Shown in pieces: positions 54,351-64,000 of a DNA stretch of 64,000 nt. Each line of letters starts with the position of its first letter. The first letter of the stretch is position 1. Under the pieces are notes generated by a model, which was not told the origin of the DNA, did no database searches, and saw only the letters and a list, made by a program, of their open reading frames with translations. This stretch comes from Siphonodentalium dalli (taxonomy: Eukaryota > Mollusca > Scaphopoda > Gadilida > Siphonodentaliidae), in the NCBI GenBank assembly GCA_032622095.1, contig CP136066.1, positions 226,676,961 through 226,740,960 on the forward strand. Reading direction: 5' to 3'. The position numbers and the translations under genes are program-made.

Positions 54351-56041
54351 ATATGTATATACATTTAATACATTCTGTTATTGTAAACATTATGATCAAA
54401 TATATTTTTCACGAATACATTACTACTTTCAGTTGACAACTCTTGGAGTTCAGAACAAAATTTATATTTTCTATGGAATAAACTGGTTTATTGTCACATT
54501 TGTGACATATTAGGCCTAAAAAAAAAATAACTTTGTTTCCCCTAACCCGCCCGCACCTATTAAAACCTCCCGCACCAAAATTGTTTTTTTGTTTTTTTTC
54601 CGAAAATTAAAGAAAATAGCTGCCGACGCTGTTTGTCTCAGTTCGTCGCTTTATAATAGGCTCCGTTTCTAATGACTCGACGTCCGGACGCATTTCGTAA
54701 AATGGTGGCGCCCACGGAAAATAAAAAATACATCGTTTTCGTTTAAATCTTCTAGTGATGAGCCGAGACGAGCCGAGACAATAAACTGTTTTAAATATGA
54801 CGATGTTTTGTTGAATAAATGACCATTAAACATGGGGAAAGTGATTTACCAAACACAAACTTGATATACAGCCATCTCCTCTTCAATACACCGACCGTAC
54901 CTGGGTCTATGTTTGAACAATATATTACAGTGGGGATCGCCGGGAAGAACGCGACACGTTGGGTTAGAGCCAGGCTGCGATGATGACGCCGTGATAGCGC
55001 GTAATCGTAAAGTATATGATGATGTACACACATTACATATCATGGAACTCATGTACGCCGATACGTAACTTTATTGTTCGTCAACGTGTAGACATTTTGA
55101 TTTATGTATGTCAGACTATACAAAATCAAAATGTATGCATACGCAGCACAACAAATCTATCTATATAGTACACACAGCGTAAAACAGGTATAAACTGTAG
55201 AAACCGAAAGTGCATGTCACGTGACATTAAATTGCGCAGCTGACTTCACTGTTTGTTCAATTAAATTGAGCATATTATAACATGTGTATCAGTTGTCAGG
55301 ACGCAGGAATAAAAACTGTACAAGCATTAATAGTCTGATATTAAAAAGAATTAAAGAAATTTATTTATTAATTTTACTATCTAATTAATATTTTCAAAGT
55401 CTTTCACCCAACACAACTTTCCATTAATGATTAACTTTAAATAGCCGAAGACAATGCCATTCCATCCAGTCAGCCTCGTGTGACGTCACGTATAGGTCAC
55501 CACCAATGATTATTTTGATGACCATGCCGAAATCGACAATCAAATCGTGTCTGCGAAATTGACATGATGTGATGTCTTTGAATTGGGATCAAAGAAAAAT
55601 GCCGTTTGATGAATTGTTATCAAAAACTGGCCGTGGATATGTCGTCATGCACGTGACTACATCAAACTTTCAAACTATTTGTTGTGGAATAGCCTAGAAT
55701 ACTTGGGTAAGTTAATGCATTGCATCGTCGATTCGTCGATACAATACATTACAATAAATACACCGAGGCCCCGTACTACAGCCTCTGCAGGGCATCATAC
55801 TGGACATGTGCCTGTATTCTATCATAAGTCCGCCCATACGTACCTACCTATATACTTACCCAAACGTATACTTATGTATACTATGTACTGGCATATTACT
55901 ACGGTTGTTGTTTGCTTCTAATTCTAAGTATTATATAACACATATAACATATTCTGGTACAATTATTACAATAATCTGAATCGGCCGATTGTGATCTCAA
56001 ATATCTTCCATCAAAACAGGAATATTCACCTATGTCATGGC
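54351..56041. other. mostly unique sequence, no gene established
   Basis: The least repetitive stretch of the window. 54600-55680 is less AT-rich, with several CG-containing words (CGACGTCCGGACGC near 54680; a CRE-like TGACGTCA at 55481). On the minus strand 54846-55052 is open for 68 codons with a possible donor CCCAG|GTACGG, so a first exon or promoter on that strand is conceivable. I recognise no protein family. Confidence 0.35.
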
Positions 56042-57325
56042 GTCACTACGGAAGCGTAGAGGCGCCAGATGAATTATACTGGCATCTTGCTGCAGCAAGT
56101 TAGCTATCCTGCTGCAGCAAGTTAGCTATCCTGCTGCAGCAAGTTAGCTATCTTGCTGCAGCAGGTTAGTTATCTTGCTGCAGCAAGTTAGCTATCCTGC
56201 TGCAGCAAGTTACTATCTTGCTGCAGCAGGTTAGTTATCTTACTGCAGCAAGTTAGCTATCCTGCTGCAGCAAGTTAGCTATCCTGCTGCAGCAAGTGTT
56301 AGCTATCTTGCTGCAGCAAGTTAGCTATCCCTACATACCTATAGGGGCGCATAAGATACTATGGGAGGCGGGATGGGGTGGTGGGTGTGTACTGCATACC
56401 TAGGGGCGCCTGCGGCGCATAAGATACTATGGGTGGCGGGATGGGGTGGTGGGTGGGTACTACATACCTAGGGGCGCCTGTGGCGCATAAGATACTATGG
56501 GAGGCACCCCTATGTATGTAGTACCCACTCACCACCACTAACTGCAGCACGTTAGCTATCCCTACATACATATAGGGGCGCATAATATACCATGGGAGGC
56601 GGGATGGGGTGGTGGGTTTGTACTACATACCTATGGGAGCTTGCGGCGCATAAGATGCTATGGGAGGCACCCGTAGGTATGTAGTACCCACTCACCACCC
56701 CATCCCGCCTCCCATGATATCTTATGCGCCACAGGCACCCTTAGGTATGTAGTACCAGCCCACCACCCCATCCCACCACCCATAGTAACTTATGCGCCGC
56801 AGGCGCCCCTATGTATGTAGTACCCACTGACCACCCCATCCCGCCTCCCATAGTATCTTATGCGCCGCAGGCGCCCCTAGGTATGTAGTCACCACCCCAT
56901 CCCGCCTCCCATAGTATATTATGCGCCGCAGGCACCGCTAGGTATGTAGTACCCACTAACCACCCCATCCCGCCTCCCATAGTATCTTATACGCCGCAGG
57001 CGCCCCTAGGTATGTAGGGATAGCTAACTTGCTGCAGCAGGATAGCTAACTTGCTGCAGCAAAATAACTAACCTGCTGCAGCAAGATAGTAACTTGCTGC
57101 AGCAGGATAGCTAACTTGCTGCAGCAAGATAATTAACTTGCTGCAGCAAGATAGTAACTTGCTGCAGCAGGATAGCTAAGTTTCTGCAGCAAGATAACTA
57201 ACCTGCTGCAGCAAGATAGCTAACTTGCTGCAGCAAGATTGTAACCTGCTGCAGCAAGATAGTTAACTTGCTGCAGCAAGATACCAATATAATTCATCTG
57301 GCGCCTCTACGCTTCCGTACGTCAC
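56042..57325. mobile_element. 1.28-kb fold-back element with satellite-filled arms
   Basis: The outer ends are inverted: ACGGAAGCGTAGAGGCGCCA at left, TGGCGCCTCTACGCTTCCGT at right, continuing GATGAATTATA. Inside each arm are about ten ~22-24-bp units around TTGCTGCAGCAA with GTTAGCTATC spacers. Towards the centre are ~90-bp units with GGCGCATAAGATACTATGGG and GGCGGGATGGGGTGGTGGGT, present as complement in the other arm. The axis is near 56680. No coding capacity is seen. Confidence 0.88.
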
Positions 57326-57330
57326 AAACC

Positions 57331-57600
57331 ATGGTTAGCAGCAGTGTGTTAGGGCTAAAGTTTCTAAAATGTTCTCTCATGGACGTGGTAAACAAATTTA
57401 CCGTAGTTTCACATGCTAAGAAGTTTTTACACGTGTTTCAAGAACACCATACAGGTTTTGCGGACAACATTGTCGTTAAATGTAGTTTGGACATGGATTC
57501 AAAGGAAACGTTTAACGTTGAAAAGGAGTGTTTTGTTGGCGATATTTTAAACACTTTTAAAGTGAAAATGGTAGCATATGCTGGTATAGGATATTTTTGA
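57331..57600 (+). CDS. hypothetical protein, 89 aa
   Basis: The frame begins at ATGGTTAGCAGC (ACCATGG context) six bases after the fold-back ends, and stops with TGA. The product has mixed charge, contains SHAKKFLHVFQEHHTGFADN and ends AYAGIGYF, with no signal peptide or known motif. An AATAAA follows at 57654-57659. Length and composition are better than chance frames nearby, and it could be a terminal exon whose upstream part was displaced by the fold-back. I do not recognise a family. Confidence 0.35.
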   Translation: MVSSSVLGLKFLKCSLMDVVNKFTVVSHAKKFLHVFQEHHTGFADNIVVKCSLDMDSKETFNVEKECFVGDILNTFKVKMVAYAGIGYF

Positions 57601-57653
57601 TTGAATTGGTATTGAATATTTACTTTTTATTGTACTTTGTGATTTTAAATACA

Positions 57654-57659
57654 AATAAA
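57654..57659 (+). terminator. possible polyadenylation signal
   Basis: AATAAA 54 bp after the stop of the 89-aa frame, in AT-rich context. Confidence 0.3.
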
Positions 57660-58259
57660 TACTATGCTATTCTATTTTATGCCTTGTGAAGTTGTGTCTT
57701 GCTGATCTCCTTCCAATATCATAATATGATGCTCCCAGCATTCAAATCACACCTGACATGTATATATACATGGGAAAGTCAGGGGGGGGGGGGGGTCGCG
57801 GATTTTTTTCCGCCCAATTTTTGGGACCCACCCCCAAAATCTTACAAAAAACATAAAATATATACCAAATCATAGCCTAGCAAAGAAATGTTCCGTTTCT
57901 TATTATTTAATACTATTCCCAGCATTTTAATAAACCTTTAAAACTGCTCTAAAGGGAGATAATTCTATTAGTATAAAATGTGGAAATGCTGAATGCATGC
58001 ACTTAAAAACATTGGCCATAATGCCATAAAACATAATAATTATGAGGTAATACATGTCCTGATATCCTCAATAACTCCATATTTTTTTTATATAACAATA
58101 GTATAAGATGTTTTAGAGCCAAGGCCCAATAGTAATACTGTAGTAATAGGGGTAGAACAAATTTCATCTTCCCTATTTCTGTGATATATATGCGCACATG
58201 GGTATGATGGGACCCCAAGGAAAGTCACACTCACAGCAGCTCACAGTCTAAATACATGT
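57660..58259. other. no gene seen
   Basis: AT-rich with a G13-14 run at 57782 and GGGACCCACCCCC after it; otherwise unassigned. Confidence 0.45.
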
Positions 58260-58544
58260 ATGTATGTCATGTTAGTGTGCAGATTGACATATACCAATAT
58301 TAGTGAAGAATTGGTAGTATTATTAACTTATTATCAGAGTATAAAGTTTAGTTTAAAGCCAGCAGAGATATCCAAGCCACGGTCACCTTGTACAAACCGT
58401 CCGTATACATGTAGGTGCCCCCTGTGGAATGTGGTTTACTGGACGTATCACATGGAAACCCATTATAAGAACAAGCATCCTGGATCAGACTGTCCGGTTA
58501 AGATATGTGACTCGGAGAAAGTTCGCATGAAGAGAGTTGCATAG
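58260..58544 (+). CDS. hypothetical zinc-finger-like frame, 94 aa
   Basis: The C-terminal half reads PCTNRPYTCRCPLWNVVYWT then YHMETHYKNKHPGSDCPVKI, with histidines spaced as in C2H2 fingers (H.3H.4H). The expected second cysteine of the C..C pair is Trp in CPLW, so a classical finger is not complete. The first 25 residues are probably not coding; TTATTATCAG|AG at 58327-58338 could be an acceptor, making this a last exon. No upstream exon is identified. It could be a remnant of a host gene or of a transposon protein. Confidence 0.35.
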   Translation: MYVMLVCRLTYTNISEELVVLLTYYQSIKFSLKPAEISKPRSPCTNRPYTCRCPLWNVVYWTYHMETHYKNKHPGSDCPVKICDSEKVRMKRVA

Positions 58545-59889
58545 ATTACCTGTGCAGTTTGATCCAGGTTAGTATGATTTATAATTAGTTTCAAGAACAA
58601 AGTTCATAATAGTCATGCTTATATTCTAGCTTTATGTTGCATATGGAATAAGTTGAGACTTTAATACCAAAAGCTACTTTTATAGTTACATTGCTCTATC
58701 CTGCTATATTCTAAATTGAATATCAAAGCAACCAATAATGAACAAGCAACTAATAATTACAATACCATATGTATTGGCAGTCAAATAACTGGAACTCTAG
58801 ATATACTACCTTACTACATGTATCTGTACAGTACGTAACTGCTTAGACTTGTGAATAATAACTGTGGTTGAATAGTATCACAAAAGGCTAAGCTTTCATA
58901 TTGTTATCCAAATAGTATGAACTTTTTGTATGAGTTATTTTGTTTTATAGTTTTAAACCAGTGGAATATAGTGGAATTGTTATTTTTGTTTGTATCATCA
59001 AGTTTATCTTGATAACAAATAATATCCATTATGTGGATTAAGAACAGAAGATGGTAATCATTTCATAATTATGCTTATATGCAAGCATTGTCGACTGATC
59101 GTGTCTGAGCATATAATTATGTTATAACAGTAAACAAATTTGTCAAAAGTAATTGCAAAATTCATCACAGAATTCATCAATATAAACTCAGCTTTATATT
59201 TTGTTCAAACCCTTAAAGGGATACACATGTGTATATATATAGCTATAACATACACTTTGACATCCAATTGAAAGGCTATCTTGGATATGCATATTATAAA
59301 TGTTTGTTCTTGTGTTTTAAATTGTTTGCTATATGATTTGTTTATATATATAATGTATCTTTCATCCGTCGAAATCTGGTACATTAATTTTGACATACAT
59401 CAGCATACATACACCTCTAAATGGTAGTTAGTTCTGGTTAGTATATGTTTTAAATAGCCTAGTGTGTCATATGGTTGATATTAACAGATTACATGAGCAC
59501 AAAAACAGTGATTTTAAGTAGAGGAAAAATTTTGCATTTTTGGTCATTTACGCATTTTTTCCAGGTCCAAATGACCCACCCACCCCGCCCTATATATGGA
59601 ATTTTTGTGCACGACCCCCCCCCCCCCTGGGAAAGTGAGAACTTTTGGGAGATTTCCACAAAAAAAAAAAAAAACAAACAAACAAACAATTCCTGCACCT
59701 ATATTTTTCAGCTCCGTTAGGGGAAACAAAGGTATTTTTTTTTTAGGCCTTACTGTTATTGGGGTATTTATGCAGCGGGTCAACAACGCTAAACCCGTTA
59801 TAGAACAATATTAACACAGGACTTTGATGTAAAGCAGCATTGTCCCAACCGATTTGACTAGCTGGGTTACATGAAAGGAAACTTAGACT
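58545..59889. other. no gene seen
   Basis: AT-rich sequence. A C14 run and A-rich stretch at 59610-59690 are low complexity. Nothing coding is supported. Confidence 0.45.
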
Positions 59890-60012
59890 TTAGTACACCG
59901 GAGTTGATAATAGTTAATACAATGTTTTGGAGCTTCCTCCTTCAATATGGCATGATATATTTTACATAATATGATTGGGGGGGGGGTTTCAAAAATTAAA
60001 TGGGCCTTTAAG
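59890..60012. mobile_element. family C MITE, right-end fragment
   Basis: CAATGTTTTGGAGCTTCCTC..TTTCAAAAATTAAATGGGCCTTTAA. Confidence 0.65.
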
Positions 60013-60041
60013 ACTATAACCTTTTGATGCCGGTAACCGGT

Positions 60042-60073
60042 TTGGGCGCCCAACTCACGGGCGCCCAAACTCT
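60042..60073. repeat. short perfect hairpin
   Basis: GTTTGGGCGCCC and GGGCGCCCAAAC flank a seven-base loop AACTCAC; a stable 12-bp GC-rich stem of unknown role. Confidence 0.75.
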
Positions 60074-60116
60074 AGACGACTATTTTTTTTTTTTATGATG
60101 GGACCCCATTCTGAGA

Positions 60117-62303
60117 CTGGGAATTCTGAGACTGGGAATTCTGTACAAACTTCACAATCTAGGACTAGATGGAAGAATTGTACAGTATATCAAGAATTTC
60201 TTGTGTAACAGAAAAAGTAGGAGCATGGTCAACTCCTATATAAGCCCGTGGATAAAGACACAGATTGGCCTACCACAAGGGTCTGTCATCAGCCCTATTC
60301 TGTTCATTATATACACAAGCGACATGCCAACAATGGGAAATTGTATAACAACATACTTTTCTGATGATATGACCATTCTTAATCAAGGAAAAGATGTTAA
60401 GGAAGTGCAGTTATCAACGAATGGAAGTCTGGAAAAGGTCCAACAATGGTGTAACAGATGGCACATTTGCATAAATGCAGAGAAGACTGATTATATCCAC
60501 TTCTCCCCAGAGGCTACAACAACGGTGCCAAGTATATACATGAACGGAAAACAACTGAAGAGGGTGTCGTATAATAAGGTCCTCGGGGTCATAATAGATG
60601 AAAAACTGAAGTTCGATGAACAGGTACAGAATGTGAAGATCAAGGCATCAAAGGCTCTGAACATCTTGAGTAGATTTAACAAAGCCAATATGAAGGTGTT
60701 TCTACAACTTTACCAGACATTTATCCGGCCATTGTTAGAGTATGCATATCCGGCTTGGATGACAACAAAAGAGACTCATCTTAATTCATTGGAAGATGTT
60801 CACCGATCAGCCCTTCTGACTGCAAGTGGAGCTATGGTGTCAACACCAACTGAGACCCTGGAAGTCATCACAGCAACAACACCATTGAGATTTAGGCTTC
60901 AGGAATTGGCAGCACGAGAGTTTATACGAGTGAAACAGACAGACGGATCGTTGCTAAGGAGAATGTTGGACGAGTCTGTTGTGCAACAGGGAGGCTCTCA
61001 AATGAAGCAAATGTATGCTGCGGCGAGATACATGCTCGGTACGACAGAATTCAATCTGGAGCCACAGCCAAAGTACGAGAAAGACATGTTCCTGTGCAGA
61101 GTTGCTGTCATAACTAGTCCAAAGTCTGACATCGAATTGGGTAATGCAGCGACTCGTTCAAAATCTCAGAAGGAAGCAGCCCGAGAAGACATAACCAAAT
61201 ACCTGAATGGAAGTGATCAGAACAACATCATGGTCTTCACTGACGGGTCATCACTAGGAAATCCAGGTCCAACTGGTGCAGCTGCTGTTATATACCTAGA
61301 TGGCCTCAATTCAGAACCAGTTATACTGAAAGAATCCGTTAGTAAGGATAGTAATAACTACCACGGCGAGATAAGAGGTCTGCTACTTGCCATAAACTTC
61401 ATCGAGAAATGGATCACATCCAGAGGAGTTAGAAACAGCTGCATCATTTGTGATTGCCAATCAGCTATAGATGCAGTGACTGGTAACAGGCTTCCTGAGA
61501 AATATTTCCAAACCATAACAGAGTGCCGCAGGAAACTCAACACTATACACAGCAGTGGAGCGGATGTATATATTAAATGGGTTGGAGGCCATATTAATAT
61601 CAAGGGAAATGATGTAGCAGATGGTGCGGCCAAAGAGGCAGCACATGCATCAGAGATGATAGATTCGGAATTAAAAGAGACTGACAATACAGTGACAGAT
61701 TTGAAGAAGGCCATGCAGAAAAATATAATGGTGAAATGGCAGTTTCAATGGTCAAATCTGCAAAAGGCACGCCACACTGAAGAGCTATTCCCCAATGTAG
61801 TGGAGGCAGTAAAATATGTGAAGAACCATATCAGCGATGACGAACAGATACAACATAAAATGAACAGATTGAGATCCGGACACTCCAGCTTGAAGGGACA
61901 CATCGGGAAATTCATAAAGGATACCACCACAAGCTGTGTATGCGGTGACAAGGAAACGGTGTGCCATTTCATTCTGGACTGTCCATTGTATGCTGTCGAA
62001 AGGGAAGAAATGATAAATGAGATCGAGATGGGGTTCGTTCAGACTGAAGTAGAGGTTGATAAAAGAATGATTAATGCCAGATCACTGATTGGAGATAGCT
62101 CTTATTTAAATATGACTATGCAGCAAATTATCCAGAAGGCAGTTCATGGCTTCCTTTCGGTTACATTGAAAAGAATTTGAAAATCCGACCTTTCCGTTAT
62201 GAAGTAGAGAGTATCAGTAATTGCAGTGTTAATACCTGAGCGAACACAGTACATGGGTTCTTATTCAACGGATAGTGAATAGCGGAAGTCAACAACAACA
62301 ACA
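60117..62303 (+). mobile_element. 5'-truncated non-LTR retrotransposon
   Basis: The left boundary is uncertain: GAGACTGGGAATTCT occurs twice at about 60113-60143, just before RT homology begins. After the stop come about 110 bp of 3' UTR and a tail of CAACAACAACAAC (62291-62303), like the short simple-repeat tails of I-type elements, then a T run. No clear target-site duplication was found by eye. Confidence 0.75.
60141..62180 (+). CDS. LINE ORF2 (partial): reverse transcriptase, RNase H, CCHC-like end
   Basis: The frame is open from 60141 (LYKLHNLGLDGRIVQYIKNF) and has lost the endonuclease and the first RT blocks, so this is a 5'-truncated insertion. Numbering from the TTG at 60201: GLPQGSVISPILF at 23-35, RT active site FSDD at 53-56 (most LINEs have FADD), KVLGVIIDEKLKF at about 126, and thumb region to about 290. 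An RNase H domain follows with FTDGSSLGNPGP (Asp348), HGEIRGL (Glu390), CDCQSA (Asp418) and GNDVADGAA (Asp474), all acidic residues intact. The C-terminus has CVCGDKETVCHFILDCPLY. RT plus RNase H places it near the I/Jockey/R1 group. Role: target-primed reverse transcription. The absence of stops in 680 codons suggests recent insertion. Confidence 0.9.
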   Translation: MYKLHNLGLDGRIVQYIKNFLCNRKSRSMVNSYISPWIKTQIGLPQGSVISPILFIIYTSDMPTMGNCITTYFSDDMTILNQGKDVKEVQLSTNGSLEKVQQWCNRWHICINAEKTDYIHFSPEATTTVPSIYMNGKQLKRVSYNKVLGVIIDEKLKFDEQVQNVKIKASKALNILSRFNKANMKVFLQLYQTFIRPLLEYAYPAWMTTKETHLNSLEDVHRSALLTASGAMVSTPTETLEVITATTPLRFRLQELAAREFIRVKQTDGSLLRRMLDESVVQQGGSQMKQMYAAARYMLGTTEFNLEPQPKYEKDMFLCRVAVITSPKSDIELGNAATRSKSQKEAAREDITKYLNGSDQNNIMVFTDGSSLGNPGPTGAAAVIYLDGLNSEPVILKESVSKDSNNYHGEIRGLLLAINFIEKWITSRGVRNSCIICDCQSAIDAVTGNRLPEKYFQTITECRRKLNTIHSSGADVYIKWVGGHINIKGNDVADGAAKEAAHASEMIDSELKETDNTVTDLKKAMQKNIMVKWQFQWSNLQKARHTEELFPNVVEAVKYVKNHISDDEQIQHKMNRLRSGHSSLKGHIGKFIKDTTTSCVCGDKETVCHFILDCPLYAVEREEMINEIEMGFVQTEVEVDKRMINARSLIGDSSYLNMTMQQIIQKAVHGFLSVTLKRI

Positions 62304-63430
62304 TTTTTTTTTACAGAATAAACAAAAAAACGAACATACAATATCATAAAATACACTACTCAACTATCTATTTTAATGGATTAATAAGTGAATCTTTCTT
62401 TTGGTAGTTATTTTAATTAAAATTGCTGTCAGAATGCACTAAATTTCCAATTAAACTTAATCGTTTTAGCGGTTAATTGTGTTGCCAATTTTCGAGGCAT
62501 TGTAAGGGAGATCACTCGGGATCCCGGTATCGTTAAAAAGTGGAACATTAAAGTGTAAACCGAAACGGATCGGCCATGAAAAGACAATCAGATCGCCGCG
62601 TGTGTAGTCATTTTTCTTCGACGAAAACGAAGAAAAGCAGGTGCTAATTATTATCACAACATGTTTGTAATTGAAATATCCGTTCAATTAGAACCCACAA
62701 TTTGAATGTGTTTGTTTTGCCACTTACATATGTTTATTGAGGTTAGCCATTTCGGAGAATATAGACTAAGAGAAGAAGTGAACGAAATAAATTATACGTT
62801 TTATACCGTTATCTATCTTTGTTTACTTCAAGGTTATAATGGCGGTCATTTTGAAATTAAAAATGATGAATTACTAATTGGAGAAAACTGTTTTTACAAC
62901 AAAAATGTTTTACTACTTACCATATGGGTACGTTTACTAATGATATTAAATGTTAATGGTTATTCATCCTTCAGATTTTTTTTTATAACTAAGACTCAAT
63001 CTGATTTAACAATTCCCCAATCATTTGTTGCAGTCATATGTAGAACATGGTGTGCCTTTTATGAAAGTTTCATAATTTCAGTGTTCAGGAATACCTATTG
63101 AACCAAATGATATCAGACCATAAACTATGAACATTTCCAATCCCAATCATAACATAACGAAATTCACTCTTTAGAAACTAATCAAATTTACCTCTCAGTA
63201 AAATAAAAAATGTTGACTCAGAGAGGCCCAGATTCGCTCTCAATACATTGGATTTTCAATAATCTCTAAAAGGGAGGGGGACACCACCCTCCCGTACCCA
63301 CCCCCCGCTCGGGATATGCCTTTGGCATATCATGGCCTGAAAAAAGGTGTCCCCAAAAAATCCCTGGATCCATCCCCGACTATAACATTAGCTCACTAAC
63401 TGCGGAAAAAACAAGGGGTACGCATCTAAG
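62304..63430. other. no gene established
   Basis: AT-rich. A plus frame at 62706-63101 (131 codons) is rich in Phe, Ile and Tyr and looks like AT-rich noncoding sequence. C-rich and repeat-like phrases (CTAAAAGGGAGGGGGACACC) appear after 63260. Confidence 0.4.
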
Positions 63431-63960
63431 ATGCTATGTCGAGTTTATTGGCAGTCGAAAAAAACTTCTGCCAATAACTTGGCAATAAGGCCCACAAAAG
63501 TTGGACAAACCTGGTTTTCAAACTCGTCCCGAGATATTGTTGCAAGAGACTCATATATCAAATATGGTTTGAATCAGTTAATATTTGTTTCAGTTATCAT
63601 GCTAACGGTGAAAAAAAAATGCTAAAAATAGACGAACAAAGGCCCATAACTCCGGGTAAAAAATCCGGACAAACCTGGTTTTCGAATTCGTCCGAGATTT
63701 TGTTGCAAGAGACTCATATATCTCAAATATGGTTTGAATCAAATATTTTATTCAGTTATCGCGTCAAAGGTGAAAAAATGCAAAAAATTCATCAAAGATG
63801 GATAACTCTTGTCAAAAAGTTTGGACGTGACCCATTTTCTACAGGCAGTAAATAGTCATTGGGAGCAACTCACATACCAAATTTGTTTTTAATCCGTTCA
63901 CAAATGTCAAAGTTATAAGGCGTTCTTTAGGTCTGACTGATCGCCCGCCTGCCAACCGTC
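63431..63960. repeat. degenerate ~150-bp tandem repeat, three units
   Basis: AC.AACCTGGTTTTC.AA.TCGTCC.GAGAT.TTGTTGCAAGAGACTCATATATC..AAATATGGTTTGAATC occurs twice (from about 63500 and 63668). A third, weaker unit (GACGTGACCCATTTTCTACA, GGGAGCAACTCACATACCAA) follows. It ends in CGAGTTTTTTATAAACTTGA at the window edge. Confidence 0.7.
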
Positions 63961-64000
63961 CCTCGTCAAACCATAAGTCGAGTTTTTTATAAACTTGACT

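Noticed and set aside
62706-63101. 131-codon plus frame after the LINE
   Set aside because: Phe/Ile/Tyr-rich composition typical of AT-rich noncoding DNA; no motif, no splice or promoter signal found.

Overview
The window is eukaryotic, AT-rich and repeat-dense, and looks like a lophotrochozoan, most likely a bivalve mollusc. The evidence for this is intron-split genes with GT..AG borders, an animal-type DTD2 gene, lectin genes built from PAN-like, EGF-like and C-type-lectin modules, a LINE, an LTR element, and dozens of short palindromic (MITE-like) elements. Phrases such as TTCATATTTGGTGTGGATGT and ATAACTC-rich repeats are, from memory, common in bivalve DNA. The species is not identifiable by eye.

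Layout. (1) 1-9105: a minus-strand LTR retrotransposon. It has a partial 3' LTR at the window edge, a polypurine tract, a broken Gag-like region, a candidate tRNA primer site and a complete 5' LTR. About 3.7 kb of younger repeats split it, and no polymerase is recognisable. (2) 10500-16168: DTD2, three exons on the plus strand, 185 aa, apparently intact. Its introns hold a 46-bp satellite and several MITEs. (3) 16089-31305: a 68-bp satellite, then lectin-like gene A (four exons, 276 aa). (4) 31343-39583: an exon fragment, MITEs, a 782-bp tandem duplication, a 36-bp satellite and unassigned sequence. (5) 39584-51606: a second copy of the block in (3). It begins with the last exon of DTD2, now a nine-unit 111-bp satellite, continues with a shorter 68-bp satellite, and ends with lectin-like gene B (four exons, 278 aa). 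(6) 51612-60075: palindromes, satellites, a 1.28-kb fold-back and two weak small ORFs. (7) 60141-62303: a 5'-truncated LINE with an open reverse transcriptase/RNase H frame. (8) 62304-64000: no clear gene, then a degenerate tandem repeat.

How the genes relate. DTD2 is a housekeeping tRNA proofreading enzyme. Genes A and B encode secreted proteins: signal peptide, PAN-like cysteine module, half-EGF, and a C-type-lectin-like domain that has lost the canonical calcium site and one disulfide pair. They arose by a tandem duplication that also carried the 3' end of DTD2. Since then the copies have diverged mainly in noncoding DNA: promoter modules were triplicated in A, different MITEs sit at exon borders and 3' flanks, and the donor site of exon 3 was tandemly multiplied in both genes but with different units.

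Family names used below (my own labels): A = hairpins with CAGAATGAGGTCCCC; B = hairpin with GCCAATGCATTCTCTTATAT; C = TIR AAAGGCCCA(T/C)TTAATTTTCG; D = TIR AAAGGTACTCAATCCGA; E = TIR AAAGGGGTACTGTAC; F = palindrome with ATATGGCTTGTTGCCATTC; R1 = dispersed repeat with AGCCATCTTGGAT; R2 = dispersed repeat with TTCATATTTGGTGTGGATGT; R3 = dispersed repeat with AAAGGGGGATAACTCC.
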